Below, in pieces: positions 43,151 to 54,023 of a stretch of 64,000 bases of DNA. The stretch comes from Siphonodentalium dalli (Eukaryota > Mollusca > Scaphopoda > Gadilida > Siphonodentaliidae). Made by a program: the position numbers and the translations under genes. How positions within the stretch are numbered: the stretch's first letter is position 1; every line of letters begins with the position of its first letter. The stretch covers positions 48,739,797 through 48,803,796 of the forward strand of contig CP136061.1 of the NCBI GenBank assembly GCA_032622095.1, read 5' to 3'. Below the pieces are notes generated by a model, which saw nothing but the letters and a program-made list of their open reading frames with translations, did no database searches and was not told the origin of the DNA.

Positions 43151-43243
43151 GGCGGACATGAGGTCTGCCGACCTTTTATTCAAATGGGGTCACTGTGTCA
43201 AATATGGGTGGAGCCATGAACATAACTCTTAAATAAAAAATTG

Positions 43244-44306
43244 TTAGCCTATCATAATCACAGACCCCTGGGGAAAATTACTAAAATACCAATTAGGCTA
43301 TACCAGTGTAAAGGTTCCAATGGGTTCATAATGACTTGAGGAACATATATGAGCGTTTATAGGTTATGTCATCCCGTTTAAATACACGTTCACGACAATT
43401 TATTGCTCGCAGATATTGATTTTATAATGGGGTCAAAGGGCTCTTGGCGGACATGGAGAATGACGAGCCGATTTGTTTGGTAGAATTCAGTAGATTCCGA
43501 TATCATATCTCGACTTTGCTTCGTTCGATTTCGCCGAGTTATATGTCAAATGAAACAGGGGGGAGTCGGAAAAAATTTGCAGGCACGTATGCTGATTTTT
43601 GACTTTCGACCCTTGTTGGGACCCACCCACCCCTGCGTCCAATTTTGTTCTTCGTTTTTGGCAGTTTTTTCCCTCCATTTTTTGACACCCACCCCCCTTT
43701 TAACACTAAAACAGAGATTTGCGGGGGAAATTCACTGTAAACAGCTGTATATGAATTTCTGTGCATACTATTAGTCATGGATGTTAACATTGACATGTAA
43801 ATAGGAACATGTCATTTTGGGGTCATTCAGTCAAAAAAAAACTTGGCTGCCAGCAGCCATCTTGGATTTCAAAATTAAATCCATTAGCATGGGCTTACAG
43901 GCTATACTGTTTGTCTGATCATCATGAAATTTGTCATTTATGTTAATATTGACATATAGATGTGTTTTAAGCCAAACTCATTGCAAAAACAGTCAAAAAG
44001 ACTTGCAGGAAAAATATTTTGAGTTGCGGAAAAAATTGTTTGTTGGTCCTATCGACCACCCACCCACCCCGGCATACGTGCCCGGAATTTATTTTTTTCC
44101 ACCCCCCCTGAATGAAAGGGAATTTTATTGCCAATAAGACACACCTCAGGGGATAGTTTGGGTGCAACTATCGATATCTATAATTTGTAGGGTTTTAATA
44201 ATTGGTATGGTTTTAGCCAAAATCGATCATTGGAACTTTTACACTGGTATAGTCTATATTGGTATTTTATAAATTTTCCCTGGGGGCCTGTGATCATAAT
44301 CAGACT
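43244..44306. repeat. inverted-repeat element, about 75-bp arms
   Basis: 43244-43322 (TTAGCCTATCATAATCACAG, GGGGAAAATTACTAAAATAC, TATACCAGTGTAAAGGTTCC) is matched in reverse complement by 44229-44306. The interior has CCACCCACCCC-rich blocks (43615 and 44050) and CAGCAGCCATCTTGGATTTC (43851), also found at 28880. No coding frame recognised. Confidence 0.75.
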
Positions 44307-45236
44307 TAGCCTGTCATAATCAAAATTAGCCTATCATAATCAGACTTCGCCTATAATAATCAGAATTAACCTGTCATAATCAAGACATCGCCTATCATAA
44401 TAATCAGAATTAGCCTGTCATAATCAGACTTCGCGTGTCATAATCAAACATCGCCTGTCATAATCAGACTTCACCTATCATAATTAGACTTAGCCTATAA
44501 TAATCAGAAATAGCCTATAATAATCAGAAATAGCCTGTCATAATCAAGACTTTGCCTGTCATAATCAGAATTAGCTTGTCATAATCAGACTTCACCTATC
44601 ATAATTAAACTTCGCCTGTCATAATCAGACTTTGCCTATCATATTCAGACTTCGCCTATCATAATCATAATTAGCCTATCAAAATCATAATTAGCCTATC
44701 ATAATCAGACTAAGCCTATCATCAGACTTAGCCTATCATCAGACTTAGCCTATCATAATCAGACTTTGCCTATGATCATCAGACTTAGCCTATCATCAGA
44801 CTTTGCCTATGATCATCAGAATTAGCCTATCATAATCAGACTTTGCCTATCATAATCAGACTTTGCCTATCATAATCAGACTTTGCCTATCACAATCAGA
44901 CTTTGCCTATCATGATCAGAATTAGCCTATCATAATCAGACTTTGCCTATCATAATCAGACTTTGCCTATCATAATCAGAATTTGCCTATCATAATCAGA
45001 CTTTGCCTATCATAATCAGAATTTGCCTATCATAATCAGAATTAGCCTATCATAATCAGACTTTGCCTATCATAATCAGACTTTGCCTATCATAATCAGA
45101 CTTTGCCTATCATAATCAGAATTAGCCTATCATAATCAGACTGCCTATCATAATCAGACTTTGTCTATCATAATCAGAATTAGCCTGTCATAATCAGATT
45201 TAGCATATCATAATCAGATTTAGCATATCATAATCA
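44285..45236 (+). repeat. about 20-bp minisatellite, roughly 45 units
   Basis: The unit CATAATCAGACTTTGCCTAT has variants (TTAGCCTAT, TCGCCTGT, 14-bp shortened units near 44716-44820). Units are most uniform at 44820-45120 and most diverged at the edges, as expected from unequal exchange. The unit equals the outer end of the inverted repeat at 43244. Confidence 0.95.
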
Positions 45237-45725
45237 GAAAAAAACATGGCCACCAGCAAATTTCAAATCGGCACACCCTACAGCTCACATTTATTGGAGA
45301 ATTTTTTTGAAAATCTACACGCATTTTTAGGATCATCTCTAGATAGGAGCAATCAAATTTGATCAAATCAAAGACACCTGTCCAGAAATGCTTTTATCAA
45401 CTCATATTGAATTTATTTCACATTTTCTGGAACATCCGCGAGCCTTGCAGAAACGTTCGGAGCGTAGCAAGCTGGAGAATAATAATAATGACTGTTTTTA
45501 AAGCTTAACCAATAGAGCATACTTGCTCCAAGACACTTATTAAACATTATAATGTTTAGGGAGAACCTGAAGTTTCATGTTTTCAAAAAATAGCCTGAAA
45601 AATGTTCCAATATTGATTTTATGTATAATACCAGAAAATTTGAAATAAAACCAATATGAATTGCTTCATCAGGGTCTGCCCCAGAAATAAACATTTATAC
45701 TTTTCAAAAATGTTTTGCCTGAGAA
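45237..45725. repeat. 'S' inverted-repeat family, diverged copy, and repeat tail
   Basis: GACACCTGTCCAGAAATGCT, TTATTTCACATTTTCTGG and ATACCAGAAAATTTGAAATA (45372-45660) match 50248-50710 and 57674-58084. 45252-45305 matches the tail at 28907. Confidence 0.65.
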
Positions 45726-46791
45726 TAGGGTCCTGCGAATTGGATATTTTGATCGAATCGAATATCGAATCAAATTCACGAAATCGAATATCGAATCGAA
45801 TCATATCTGTGTGTTGCATTCTCAATTAGGTATGTTTTGTCAACGATTAGATTATTTGTGAAACGTTTTATGAACTACATGCAATAAGTTCCATCAGAAC
45901 TTATGTGGCGATAAACCGTCGTTTGATATACTATTAACTTCAATTTATAATTGTCCAGAAAACCAATCAGATTAAAACGTCCATGCGGCCATCACAACGA
46001 TTAATATATTACCACTAAACGGATTATCAAACTAAAATCACACGAAATTTCTACAGTTTGCATGTACATGCAAAATTGCAAATCGGCATTCGGAAACACC
46101 CGTTGTTATAAACTTGAAGACGCAACAACAGTCGCAGTGTAGCCTCTTCATGTATTGGTTGATGCTTCTTGAACAGATGATTCCATAGATGGGTCATTGT
46201 CCCAGATGCTTGCGATTTATACACCATGCATGTTGCATTCATCACACGTGCCTGCAGCTTTATCATGTTTAAAATAAACATGAATGATGGACGACATTTT
46301 GTCCATTGTAAAAGAAAACTCCGAAACTGAAAGTCAACTTCAAAAGAGAACAGTGCCAAAATGCACTTTTTGACACCAGGAACGTTTGTTGTTTACATTC
46401 TCACCAATATTACATAACGCGGAATCGAAAAGACGATGAATAACGCTATCGGTAGCCCAGTCTCATAGCTATTATAATTTACTGCGTCGTCGGTCCATTG
46501 GCTATCTGCTAGCTTTTGCTACCATTTTAAAGCTATATAATTTAGACGTATTTAGTCGTCCTATCGTGGCTAATTGTTGGCTATGTACAATAAGAATTAT
46601 AATGTGCATATATACATAATTTTCTGGAATTAAATGCCACAAACAGCTAAGATCGACATGTGTACTTGTCCTGAAACAGCCTACTTTTCCATCATAGTAT
46701 ATTCGAAATTTCGAGTTGGCAATTTCGACTCGAATTTGAATCGAATTTGACTTTCGAATCGAATCGAATATCGAATATTCGCAGGAGCCTA
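45726..46791 (-). mobile_element. hAT element with 8-bp target duplication
   Basis: The ends TAGGGTCCTGCGAAT and (reverse complement) TAGGCTCCTGCGAAT are flanked by CCTGAGAA at 45718-45725 and 46792-46799. Subterminal CGAATCGAATATCGAAT repeats occur at both ends. 1066 bp, with only a fragment of transposase (46359-46051, minus). In the intron before the 3' UTR exon. Confidence 0.92.
46051..46359 (-). pseudogene. hAT transposase N-terminal BED-finger relic
   Basis: A 102-codon minus-strand frame ends before any catalytic domain. Residues around SGTMTHLWNHLFKKHQ fit the second half of a BED zinc finger (T-x2-L-x2-HL-x3-H), and a single Cys upstream (NATCMVYKS) would be the remains of the CxxC. 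It sits in the correct orientation in the hAT element. Function in DNA binding is not expected. Confidence 0.6.
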
Positions 46792-46869
46792 CCTGAGAAA
46801 CGAGTTTGCATGGCCTTAGTTTAGTTTTGATTTCCATATCTAAATGAATGTTTTCTGATTTTGTTTCAG

Positions 46870-47671
46870 ATTAGGTGGACGCATCGTGATTGGGAATCCA
46901 TGTGGAAACCAGAGAGGAGAACTCTCTTGATTTCTTTCAGTTCACTGATAACTTTCTGTTCATATTAGTAATCTTAGTGTCAGTATTATCTTGGCTAACA
47001 ATAGATGAGTTAGGTAGCATTAATGGAGGTGTCGGGTCTTTTCATTTTCTTTTCAATTCACTTGAGTTTCTGCATCCATTGGAAGTCATGTGTTCTGCAG
47101 TAAGTACCAATGTGAAATGGTTATAATTTTGACTCAGTTGATATTGATAATTAGTTATCACGGACAAAGTAACTGTATTCTTGACAATAGTTTATTGTCG
47201 AAAGAGCAAACTCTCTTTTTGATAAATTTTGCCTTGTGTTTTCTTGAAAATGCATTTGGTGATTTTTGTATTACAAATGATTTATAGACTTATGACTTAT
47301 CATCTTAATATTATTTTGATGTGGAGTTTATGTTGTAACTGATTTTGGGTGGTTATCAAATATAGTTATTTTAATGAGTCGGTCAAAATTGTTTTTACTT
47401 TTAATTTTACTTTATTAGACAAGTAAGAGGCAATAAGCAACTTGTGCAATTTTGTTGGACAGTTCATAGATTAAGTAAATCGACAATCTGAATGTAATAC
47501 ATGTACTGAAATGTTCTATTTCAATATGAAAAAAATGACATTCATCTTTATTGATGGTGGTTATGCCCACTTGCAACATCATATTGGATGCAGAGCCTCA
47601 GGCTTGTATGTCACATAATGATTTTAAGTTTTGTTATTGTTATATTACAATTGTTATATTACAACTATTTT
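46870..47671 (+). other. GTSF1: GTSF1 3' UTR, final exon (start firm, end unknown)
   Basis: The acceptor is GATTTTGTTTCAG|ATTAGG at 46869/46870, the only strong one after the exon 9 donor that was noted. The sequence is AT-rich and free of the window's repeats up to 47671. No canonical AATAAA was found inside it. The transcript could continue through the repeats to AATAAA at 50899 or 51760. Confidence 0.55.
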
Positions 47672-48595
47672 TATACGCCCTTTTGAAAAAAAGGCCATAT
47701 TATAGTATTGGTCTGTCCGTCCGTCCGTTAACCTGTTGTCCGGATGATAACTTTAGTTAGAGTGAACCAAAATTTGGTATGTGGGTTTATTAGCCGAAAA
47801 GTAAGTTCAAGTTCGAATTTGGGTTCCGCCCGCCAATTTTCACCGGAGTTATGCCCCTTATTTAACGTTTTTTGACTTAGAAAATCCTTGAAATTTGTTG
47901 TCCGGATGATAACTTTAGTATAGTTTATCGGAATGAATCCAAATTTGGTAATTTACTTTCTCCCACCAAAACACAGTTCAAGTTCGAACTTGGGTTCTGT
48001 CCGACCATTTTTGGCAGAGTTATGCCCCTTTTTCGACTCCGAAAATTCAGTTTTTCTTACGTTTTTTGGTTTCCGAATGATAACTCGATTTTGGAATGTT
48101 TATACGCAAAACCCGTTTTTTAGTGGATTACATATATCAAAATACAGCTCAAGTCCGAATTTCGTTTTAATCCGATAATTTTTGCGAGAGTTATGGCCCC
48201 TTTTTTGACGTAATTTGACTTAGAAAATCCCTGAAATTTGTTGTCCGGATGATAACTTTAGTTAGAGTGAACCGATTTCAATCAAATTTGGTATGTGGGT
48301 TTATTAGGAGAAAAGACAGCTCAAGTTCGAATTTGGGTTCCGTCCGCCAATTTTCACCGGAGTTATGCCCCTTATTTGACTTAGAAAATCCCTGAAATTT
48401 GTTGTCCGGATGATAACTTTACTACAGCTTATCGGATTCAATGATAATTTGGTATATTACTTTCTCCCACCAAAACACGGGTCAAGTTCAAATTTGAGTT
48501 CCGTCCGCCAATTTTTACCAGAGTTATGCCCCTTTTTTACCAGTTTCCGCCGACCCAAGAGAGGGCGTATATTGCACGCCCAGCGTAGCTCTTGT
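47672..48595 (+). mobile_element. pearl-like tandem-core element
   Basis: The 5' end is TACGCCCTTTTGAAAAAAAG, then GTCTGTCCGTCCGTCCGTTA. Five or so monomers follow (GTCCGGATGATAACTTTAGT, AAATTTGGTA, CAAGTTCGAA, GTTATGCCCCTTTTT). The 3' end is GAGGGCGTATATTGCACGCC ... CTCTTGTT. The 5' and 3' ends are partly complementary (GGGCGTAT/ATACGCCC). Confidence 0.8.
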
Positions 48596-49176
48596 TATTT
48601 GTTAGTTGCCAACCTCATTCATGTCAGACAAACTCAGTTTGTTCTAAGGTGATGTGATTCCGGTGTTATTTGACATGATTAATTTGGTCCTGGTTTATAT
48701 ATATACTGGTATATGAGACAGAAGTCAAGATGCAAGCAGTGTTCCAGGCTGATATTTAGAGAAAACAAATATTTTCATCATGTATATTAGTATAAAATAG
48801 CATTTATACCAGTAAGTTCTGCCTGGAATATACTGTCTTTTGTACAATTTTATGCTGATTTGTTTTATTTATTTAGGTGATTCAAATGGACATTAGACAT
48901 TCTGTTTATAAGCCACACTTATGTTGGGTGTCACCTAAATTTTCATAGTACAAATCCAATGGTAATATATGTCATATTATATAAAAGTTGTTATTAAGAC
49001 AAGAGATACCGAACCCTGAATTTGTGTAATATTGCCATTTATGGGCATTGATTTTCACTATCAGTATCCTCTCAATAATTGGTCATTGCTTGTTAATTCA
49101 TGTGTTTTATGTCCCAATAATACATGCATAACAGTCACATCAGCGGCATCACATCTTTGTAGCTAGCTCAAATCAC
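48596..49176. other. unassigned downstream sequence
   Basis: Nothing recognised. Confidence 0.4.
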
Positions 49177-49596
49177 TAAATTATTGAATGCCCAGATCAC
49201 ATTATATACAGAAGGTTCACACAGAAATGCAACATATTCGATATTATATACATGTACCATTTGGAAGAGGAACCAAAAATATATATATTCTACCGGAATT
49301 CGGAATAGCTGTGGCCTGGGAGTGTCCACCAAGTGACAGAGGTTCTCATATTCACACCAAGACTTCCCCCATTATTGTACCCAGAAAGCATCATAGTTCA
49401 CAACTAAGAGATAGAGTTATACCCCTTCCATTGAGAATAATAGACTGGCAATACAGACCAGATCAAAATTAAGCACAGAACACACATCGGTACCTTGACA
49501 AAAACATATTCGGCCAGATAAGTTCATATCGACCAGATAAGTTGATAATACAATGTTTTAGAGCTTCCTCTTTTGAATGGTATATAATATGGAATA

Positions 49597-50102
49597 CAGT
49601 AATAGACTCCTTAACCACAGCAGAATTATGGGTTAATTTTCAGGATTTAGTCAGAAATATGGCTTGTTGCCATTCATCGGAAAGCTCCAAATGAACCAAT
49701 CTATTTTTATAATTGAATGGGAGAACCATGTGGTATAGAAGGGGTTAAAGAACTGACTGGGAGAATCCATTGAGGAGTGAACCATTCTAAGTGACTTCGC
49801 GAGGAAATAACCTCTTCCATAAATAGACAACATATATATATGCCAGACTATTTCAATCATGTTGCAATTTCGATGGACAGCCCTCTAAATTCAGATTGTT
49901 TGGCTTCGGCAATCCGCTATGGCAACTATTGCCATGGGTCCAGTTTGCTGGATGGTTCATGTGCATACTTGTTGCCATTCATCGGAAAGCTCTCGGTGAG
50001 AGCTTTCCAATGAATGGCAACAAGCCATATTTCCGACTAAATCCTGAAAAGTTACCCATAATTCTGCTGTGGTTAAGGAGTCGATTACTTAGGGCATTAC
50101 TG
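49597..50102. mobile_element. P1 palindromic MITE, copy G, with 280-bp insertion
   Basis: TA|CAGTAATAGACTCC ... GGGCATTACTG|TA. After GGAAAGCTC at 49687 a 280-bp foreign segment (49688-49967) intervenes. The MITE then restarts 25 bp back at CTTGTTGCCATTC, so a 25-bp direct repeat flanks the insert. Confidence 0.85.
49684..50102 (+). repeat. 419-bp inverted duplication, arm 1
   Basis: The reverse complement of 55215-55633 has the same length and only a handful of differences. It contains the 280-bp insert plus the right half of MITE G. Confidence 0.92.
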
Positions 50103-50155
50103 TATGTTATGTATAATGTGATCTGGGGATTCAAACATTAATTGGGCCTTTAACT

Positions 50156-50226
50156 GGTCATGTTCTGTGTGTTGAGGTTGGTCATGTTCTGTGTGTTGAG
50201 GTTGGTCATGTTCTGTGTGTTGAGGT
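50156..50226 (+). repeat. 24-bp tandem repeat, three units
   Basis: GGTCATGTTCTGTGTGTTGA plus GGTT, three times without a difference seen. Confidence 0.95.
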
Positions 50227-50247
50227 CATTTTCGCACCCAGGTCCCT

Positions 50248-50710
50248 ATTAAAGATGGTCTATCTCTTCCTGTAACAATTATGATATAGTTTTCTGGGTA
50301 TAAAATAATAACTATGAATCAGACACCTGTCCAGAAACACTTCTTTCAATTAATATAGATTTTATTTCGAATTGTCTGGTATAATACATATCTTTTTACC
50401 TTGGCTAACGAGATAGAGTTCTCCCACTTTCTACGCTTCGAAAGTTTCTGGAAACATTCGGAGTGGTCGAGCAGGAGAACTCTATTTCTATCTGAGATCG
50501 CCTGATCTGTTCTGGCCGATTGTTCTAAATAATAGCCCGTAAAAATGGCACAATTGATTGTATGTATTGTACCAGAAAATTTGAAATAAAATCAATATTA
50601 ATTTATAGAAGCATTTACGGACAGGCGTCTTAGATTCAAAGTTATTTATTTTATCCCCAGGAAACTATATAAAAGTTGTAGGAAGAGATAAGACCATCTT
50701 CAATTGTTAA
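50248..50710. repeat. 'S' inverted-repeat element
   Basis: The arms AGATGGTCTATCTCTTCCT / AGGAAGAGATAAGACCATCTT continue through ACACCTGTCCAGAAACACTT and CGGACAGGCGTCTTAGATTC and TTCGAATTGTCTGGTATAAT. Middle: GAGATAGAGTTCTCC. A related copy is at 57674-58084. Confidence 0.8.
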
Positions 50711-51162
50711 TAATAATAGGGGTCTGTGGACATATACGTTGTGTATTATATGTGTTACATGTATATTTCTTTGAATTTATAGTCCTAACATTTTAAATCC
50801 ATGTTACTTTTTACCGTAGCCATGATTTATAACTGGTGTTACATATTGCCACTCTGCCATATTCTTTGTTTTTGCTTTGAGAAAGAGGATTACTGAAAAT
50901 AAATTGATGTTTGAGGTTTGAAATCCTATTCTGGGTGGAAATCTAATCCTAAATGAATATATATATTTATATGTACAATAATTAATATAGATATATGTTC
51001 AAGCTGATCCTTAATAATTGTAACAATCGTCTATTAACCAAGACCATGTGGAATTTATTTTGAATATCTTACTAATTATCCATATAACGAAAATGATCAG
51101 TCAATTAAAATTTCATTAATGTTAGTTGTTTCATAAGAATATCACCTTTCTTGTTGACAAAT
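50711..51162. other. unassigned; AATAAA at 50899
   Basis: AATAAATTGATGTTTGAGGTTTG is a poly(A)-signal-like hexamer with a GT-rich downstream. Candidate but unproven transcript end. Confidence 0.3.
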
Positions 51163-51603
51163 TTAAAGACCCAATTAATTTTTGAGTACCCAGATCACAT
51201 TATATACAACACATTCCATATTATATATATATCATTTGGAAGAGGAACCAAAAATATGGAATATGGAACAGCTGTGGCCTAGGAGTGTCCACTAACTGAC
51301 AGAAATTCTCAGATTCATACCAAGACTTCTCCCGTTATTGTACCCAGAATGCATCTTAATTCACGACTAAGAGATAGCATTATTCCCCTTCCATTGAGAA
51401 TAATAGACTGGCATTACAGACCAGATTGAAATAAATACAGAACGCACATCGGTACCTTAACAAAAACAACATGTTCACAGTTTATTCGACCGGATAAGTT
51501 GATAATACATTGCTTTTTATAGCTTCCTCTTTCAAATGGTATATAATATAGAATGTGTTGTATAAAATGTGATTTGGTGATTTGAAAATTAAGTGGCCTT
51601 TAA
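51163..51603. mobile_element. T4 TTAA element, intact 441-bp copy
   Basis: TTAAAGACCCAATTAATTTT ... AAAATTAAGTGGCCTTTAA. Long imperfect inverted ends continue as CCCAGATCACATTATATACA / TGTATAAAATGTGATTTGG. No coding frame. Confidence 0.88.
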
Positions 51604-51904
51604 CTGTGAAATCTTGAGCGTTATTTGAATTCAGCCTCTTGTAATTGTTTTGTACTGTTACACTTCAACTACACAAAGCTGTCGTTCATTAAACCAGTGG
51701 CTTATATTTTGTCTTAGTTATCATTATTTTAAACCATATGTCCATATTTTAGTGCTTCAAATAAACATTCTTATCATAAACAAATTCTGTTTTACCCCTT
51801 ACATATACGGAAACAAAGCTGAGACCATTACACTGGGGCGAACAATGCCCAAAGAAACCCAGACCCCGGCTACAAGTAACCCCGACCACATCTACAAGAT
51901 ACCC
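51604..51904 (+). terminator. candidate polyadenylation region, AATAAA at 51760
   Basis: AT-rich, repeat-free sequence ending in CAAATAAACATTC, followed by a short T-rich stretch. It could be the distal 3' end of the GTSF1 transcript or a chance hexamer. Confidence 0.25.
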
Positions 51905-52520
51905 TGATCCAGTTGATAAGAAACCCGGAACACACTAGTCTGGTCCCCTTCCTAAAATGGGCCCTTTATACACCATAGCACAATCAGATGATACATGCCC
52001 AAAGTTACAAGCTGAAATGTTCATAGATGAAATTCGCAAGTCAAACAAAGGCCACAAGTCTGGTGGAAATAAGTGGTTGAAACTTCCGAGTCGTTATACT
52101 TTCCACAAGCTGTGCTATCCCCATAACATAACACTGTGCTATCACCATACCATAGCACTGTGCTATCACCATACCATAGCAGCTATGACCATACCATAGC
52201 AGCGTGCTATCACCATACCATAGCAGCGTGCTATCACCATGCCATAGCAGCGTGCTATCACCATACCATAGCACTGTGCTATCACCATACCATAGCACTG
52301 TGCTATCACCATACCATAGCACAACTAAATCCAATGATCCTTACCCAAGTTACAAGCTCAAATGTTCGTATGGACACAAATTTCCAAGTCAATTAAGGGC
52401 CTTAACTCTGGTAGAAATTAATGGACGAAACCTGGACAATGATATCTGATAATTAACACCTGAGTTACAAGCTGAAATGTTCAGATGGATGGAGCAGTCG
52501 GCAATATGCCCCAAACCTAT
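51905..52520 (+). repeat. tandem repeats, including a 24-bp array at 52131-52323
   Basis: A 24-bp unit TGTGCTATCACCATACCATA plus GCAC is repeated about eight times. Outer units share AAGTTACAAGCTGAAATGTT and TCAAGT/AGTCAA.TAAGGGCCTTAACTCTGG-type text at 51997 and 52346. Confidence 0.88.
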
Positions 52521-52734
52521 GGGGGTTGTGGTCATAATAAATCAGGTTTCTTGTGGACAATAGGTATCTGGGTTTCTTGGTAGATCATGTCACGAATCTA
52601 CTCTGGCTTACGCCCGTAGAGATCACATTCCACCAGTTCAAAACATGGGAACTTTTTGATGTTCTGTTGGGGAACTTTGTAACATTGAACAAACAATGCA
52701 GAGAATATATATTTTTTTTAACAATTCTTGTTCC

Positions 52735-53106
52735 TTAAAGTGATGTGAAACACTCCTGTTGGGTGATAAAATAGGTTTGGAGCATAATCTTGCTCAAAGT
52801 AGTTATTTTTACGAATATTAATCCAAATTTCCAGCACACATCGTCATTTTTATGTTAATTAAATGCAATGACTCTCGATGGCGATATCATTTGCATTAGT
52901 TTATCGCCGATTGTTGCGTCCCGAATCGAGATGTAAATATTTACACAAATATGCGTAGTTCAGACGATATCTACTGAGTGGTATGGTCGATTTCTTTGAG
53001 ATTTTCGGCGATGTTAGTAGAATGCTACATTGGCCTCGGTTTGCATAGCGCCTGAGTACCGACTTATCAGTTTCACGCACCCGAACAAGTCCATAATGTC
53101 TTTTAA
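52735..53106 (+). mobile_element. 372-bp TTAA-flanked element, full copy
   Basis: TTAAAGTGATGTGAAACACT ... CCATAATGTCTTTTAA. Its reverse-complement partner is 34581-34951; truncated copies are at 7219 and 54078. Confidence 0.85.
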
Positions 53107-53127
53107 TCTATTTCACAGAAGGGGATG

Positions 53128-53268
53128 TTCCCAGCTCAAGATTTCATGATTTTTGTGAGTCGATCTCGCAATGAACATTGGATTGATTACCCGGGAGAAA
53201 TTTTATGATTGTATGCAATACAAATTGGCTCAACAAACTCGCATAAATCATGCAATCTTGAGCTGGGA
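53128..53268. repeat. palindromic element
   Basis: TTCCCAGCTCAAGATTTCAT ... ATGCAATCTTGAGCTGGGA with arms of about 33 bp around about 75 bp. Confidence 0.8.
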
Positions 53269-53429
53269 CCTTCACCTACTGTGATATTGATTATTAAGGA
53301 ACAGGTATTAACTAATATGTTACCTGCAGTTTTTTTTATAAATGTCATAAGCTTCCTTGTCAGAACATCAAAAAGTTCCCAGGTTTTGAACCGGATATAA
53401 GCGGCACAAACTGACCAATATTTAATCAG

Positions 53430-54023
53430 CCCTGACTGATGCAACTGGCTATTTGAGGTTTCCAAAAAAATCTATTGTTAAATATAATTTGTTGCCAACA
53501 TGTGGCTCTCTGAGATCTATCTTCCAATTTATCTGTTAAATCAGGTGAATTAAGTTGAAAAAGAGCTATAACTCATGTAAAACAATTTCAATATTGGCCA
53601 TATTTAGAGAGAAATAGTTGGGTATTTCTCTCAGTTTAACCCCGGGTTATAACACTGGCAAAAACCATAACTCTGGACAAAAGTTGACCAAACAAACACT
53701 GGGCCATAATTCTGTAAAAAGTGTAGAAAATCCTGACCTGCACTATATACACCCCCGCATCCTCAATTCACCGGTGGTGCTGGCATACCCCTCACGGTGG
53801 CAAATGCGAACATGGGCATATAGGAACCCAAATACTGAGGACCTCGGCAATTCTCTCCTCCGCAAGATCAGTCATTAAACAATGGTTGAGAGAGACAAAA
53901 ATTTATGAACTAAGGCCATAATTCGGGTAAAAAAATGCGAACAATGTCATTGGGCACTCTTTTGAAAGCATTCATGATGTAGAACCTTCATACCAAATTT
54001 CATTCAGATACGATAACCCAAGG
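53430..54023 (+). repeat. degenerate pearl-like monomers
   Basis: GAGCTATAACTCATGTAAAA, GGCCATAATTCTGTAAAAAG and GGCCATAATTCGGGTAAAAA recur about every 100-250 bp. 53740-53830 is CpG-containing unassigned sequence. Confidence 0.5.

Larger units (their letters stand above)
49177..50153. mobile_element. T4 TTAA element carrying a nested P1 MITE
   Basis: T4 text runs from GAATGCCCAGATCACATTAT to GGAATA at 49596 and resumes at 50103 with TATGTTATGTATAATGTGAT, ending CATTAATTGGGCCTTTAA at 50153. The left TTAA is eroded. Other T4 copies (51163 and 58956) are uninterrupted at this TA. Confidence 0.82.
52619..53403. repeat. 785-bp inverted-repeat element
   Basis: 52619-52738 (CAGTTCAAAACATGGGAACT, TTTTTGATGTTCTG, CAATTCTTGTTCCTTA) is the reverse complement of 53290-53403. 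It contains the TTAA element 52735-53106 and the palindrome 53128-53268. Confidence 0.78.

Noticed and set aside
44285-45236. CRISPR-like regular repeats
   Set aside because: There are no unique spacers. Units are contiguous variants of one 20-bp sequence in a eukaryotic intron, so it is a minisatellite.
46890-47126. 78-codon frame just after the 3' UTR acceptor
   Set aside because: It is downstream of the GTSF1 stop, has no domain and begins at a weak-context ATG.
47672-48595. GTTCGAAT strings suggestive of tRNA or SINE B-boxes
   Set aside because: They recur once per monomer without an A-box or a foldable cloverleaf, and are part of the pearl-like core.
49896-50141. Frame shared by 49896-50141 (+) and 55203-55421 (-)
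   Set aside because: The identity reflects the 419-bp inverted duplication and crosses P1 MITE sequence, so it is not evidence of a conserved protein.
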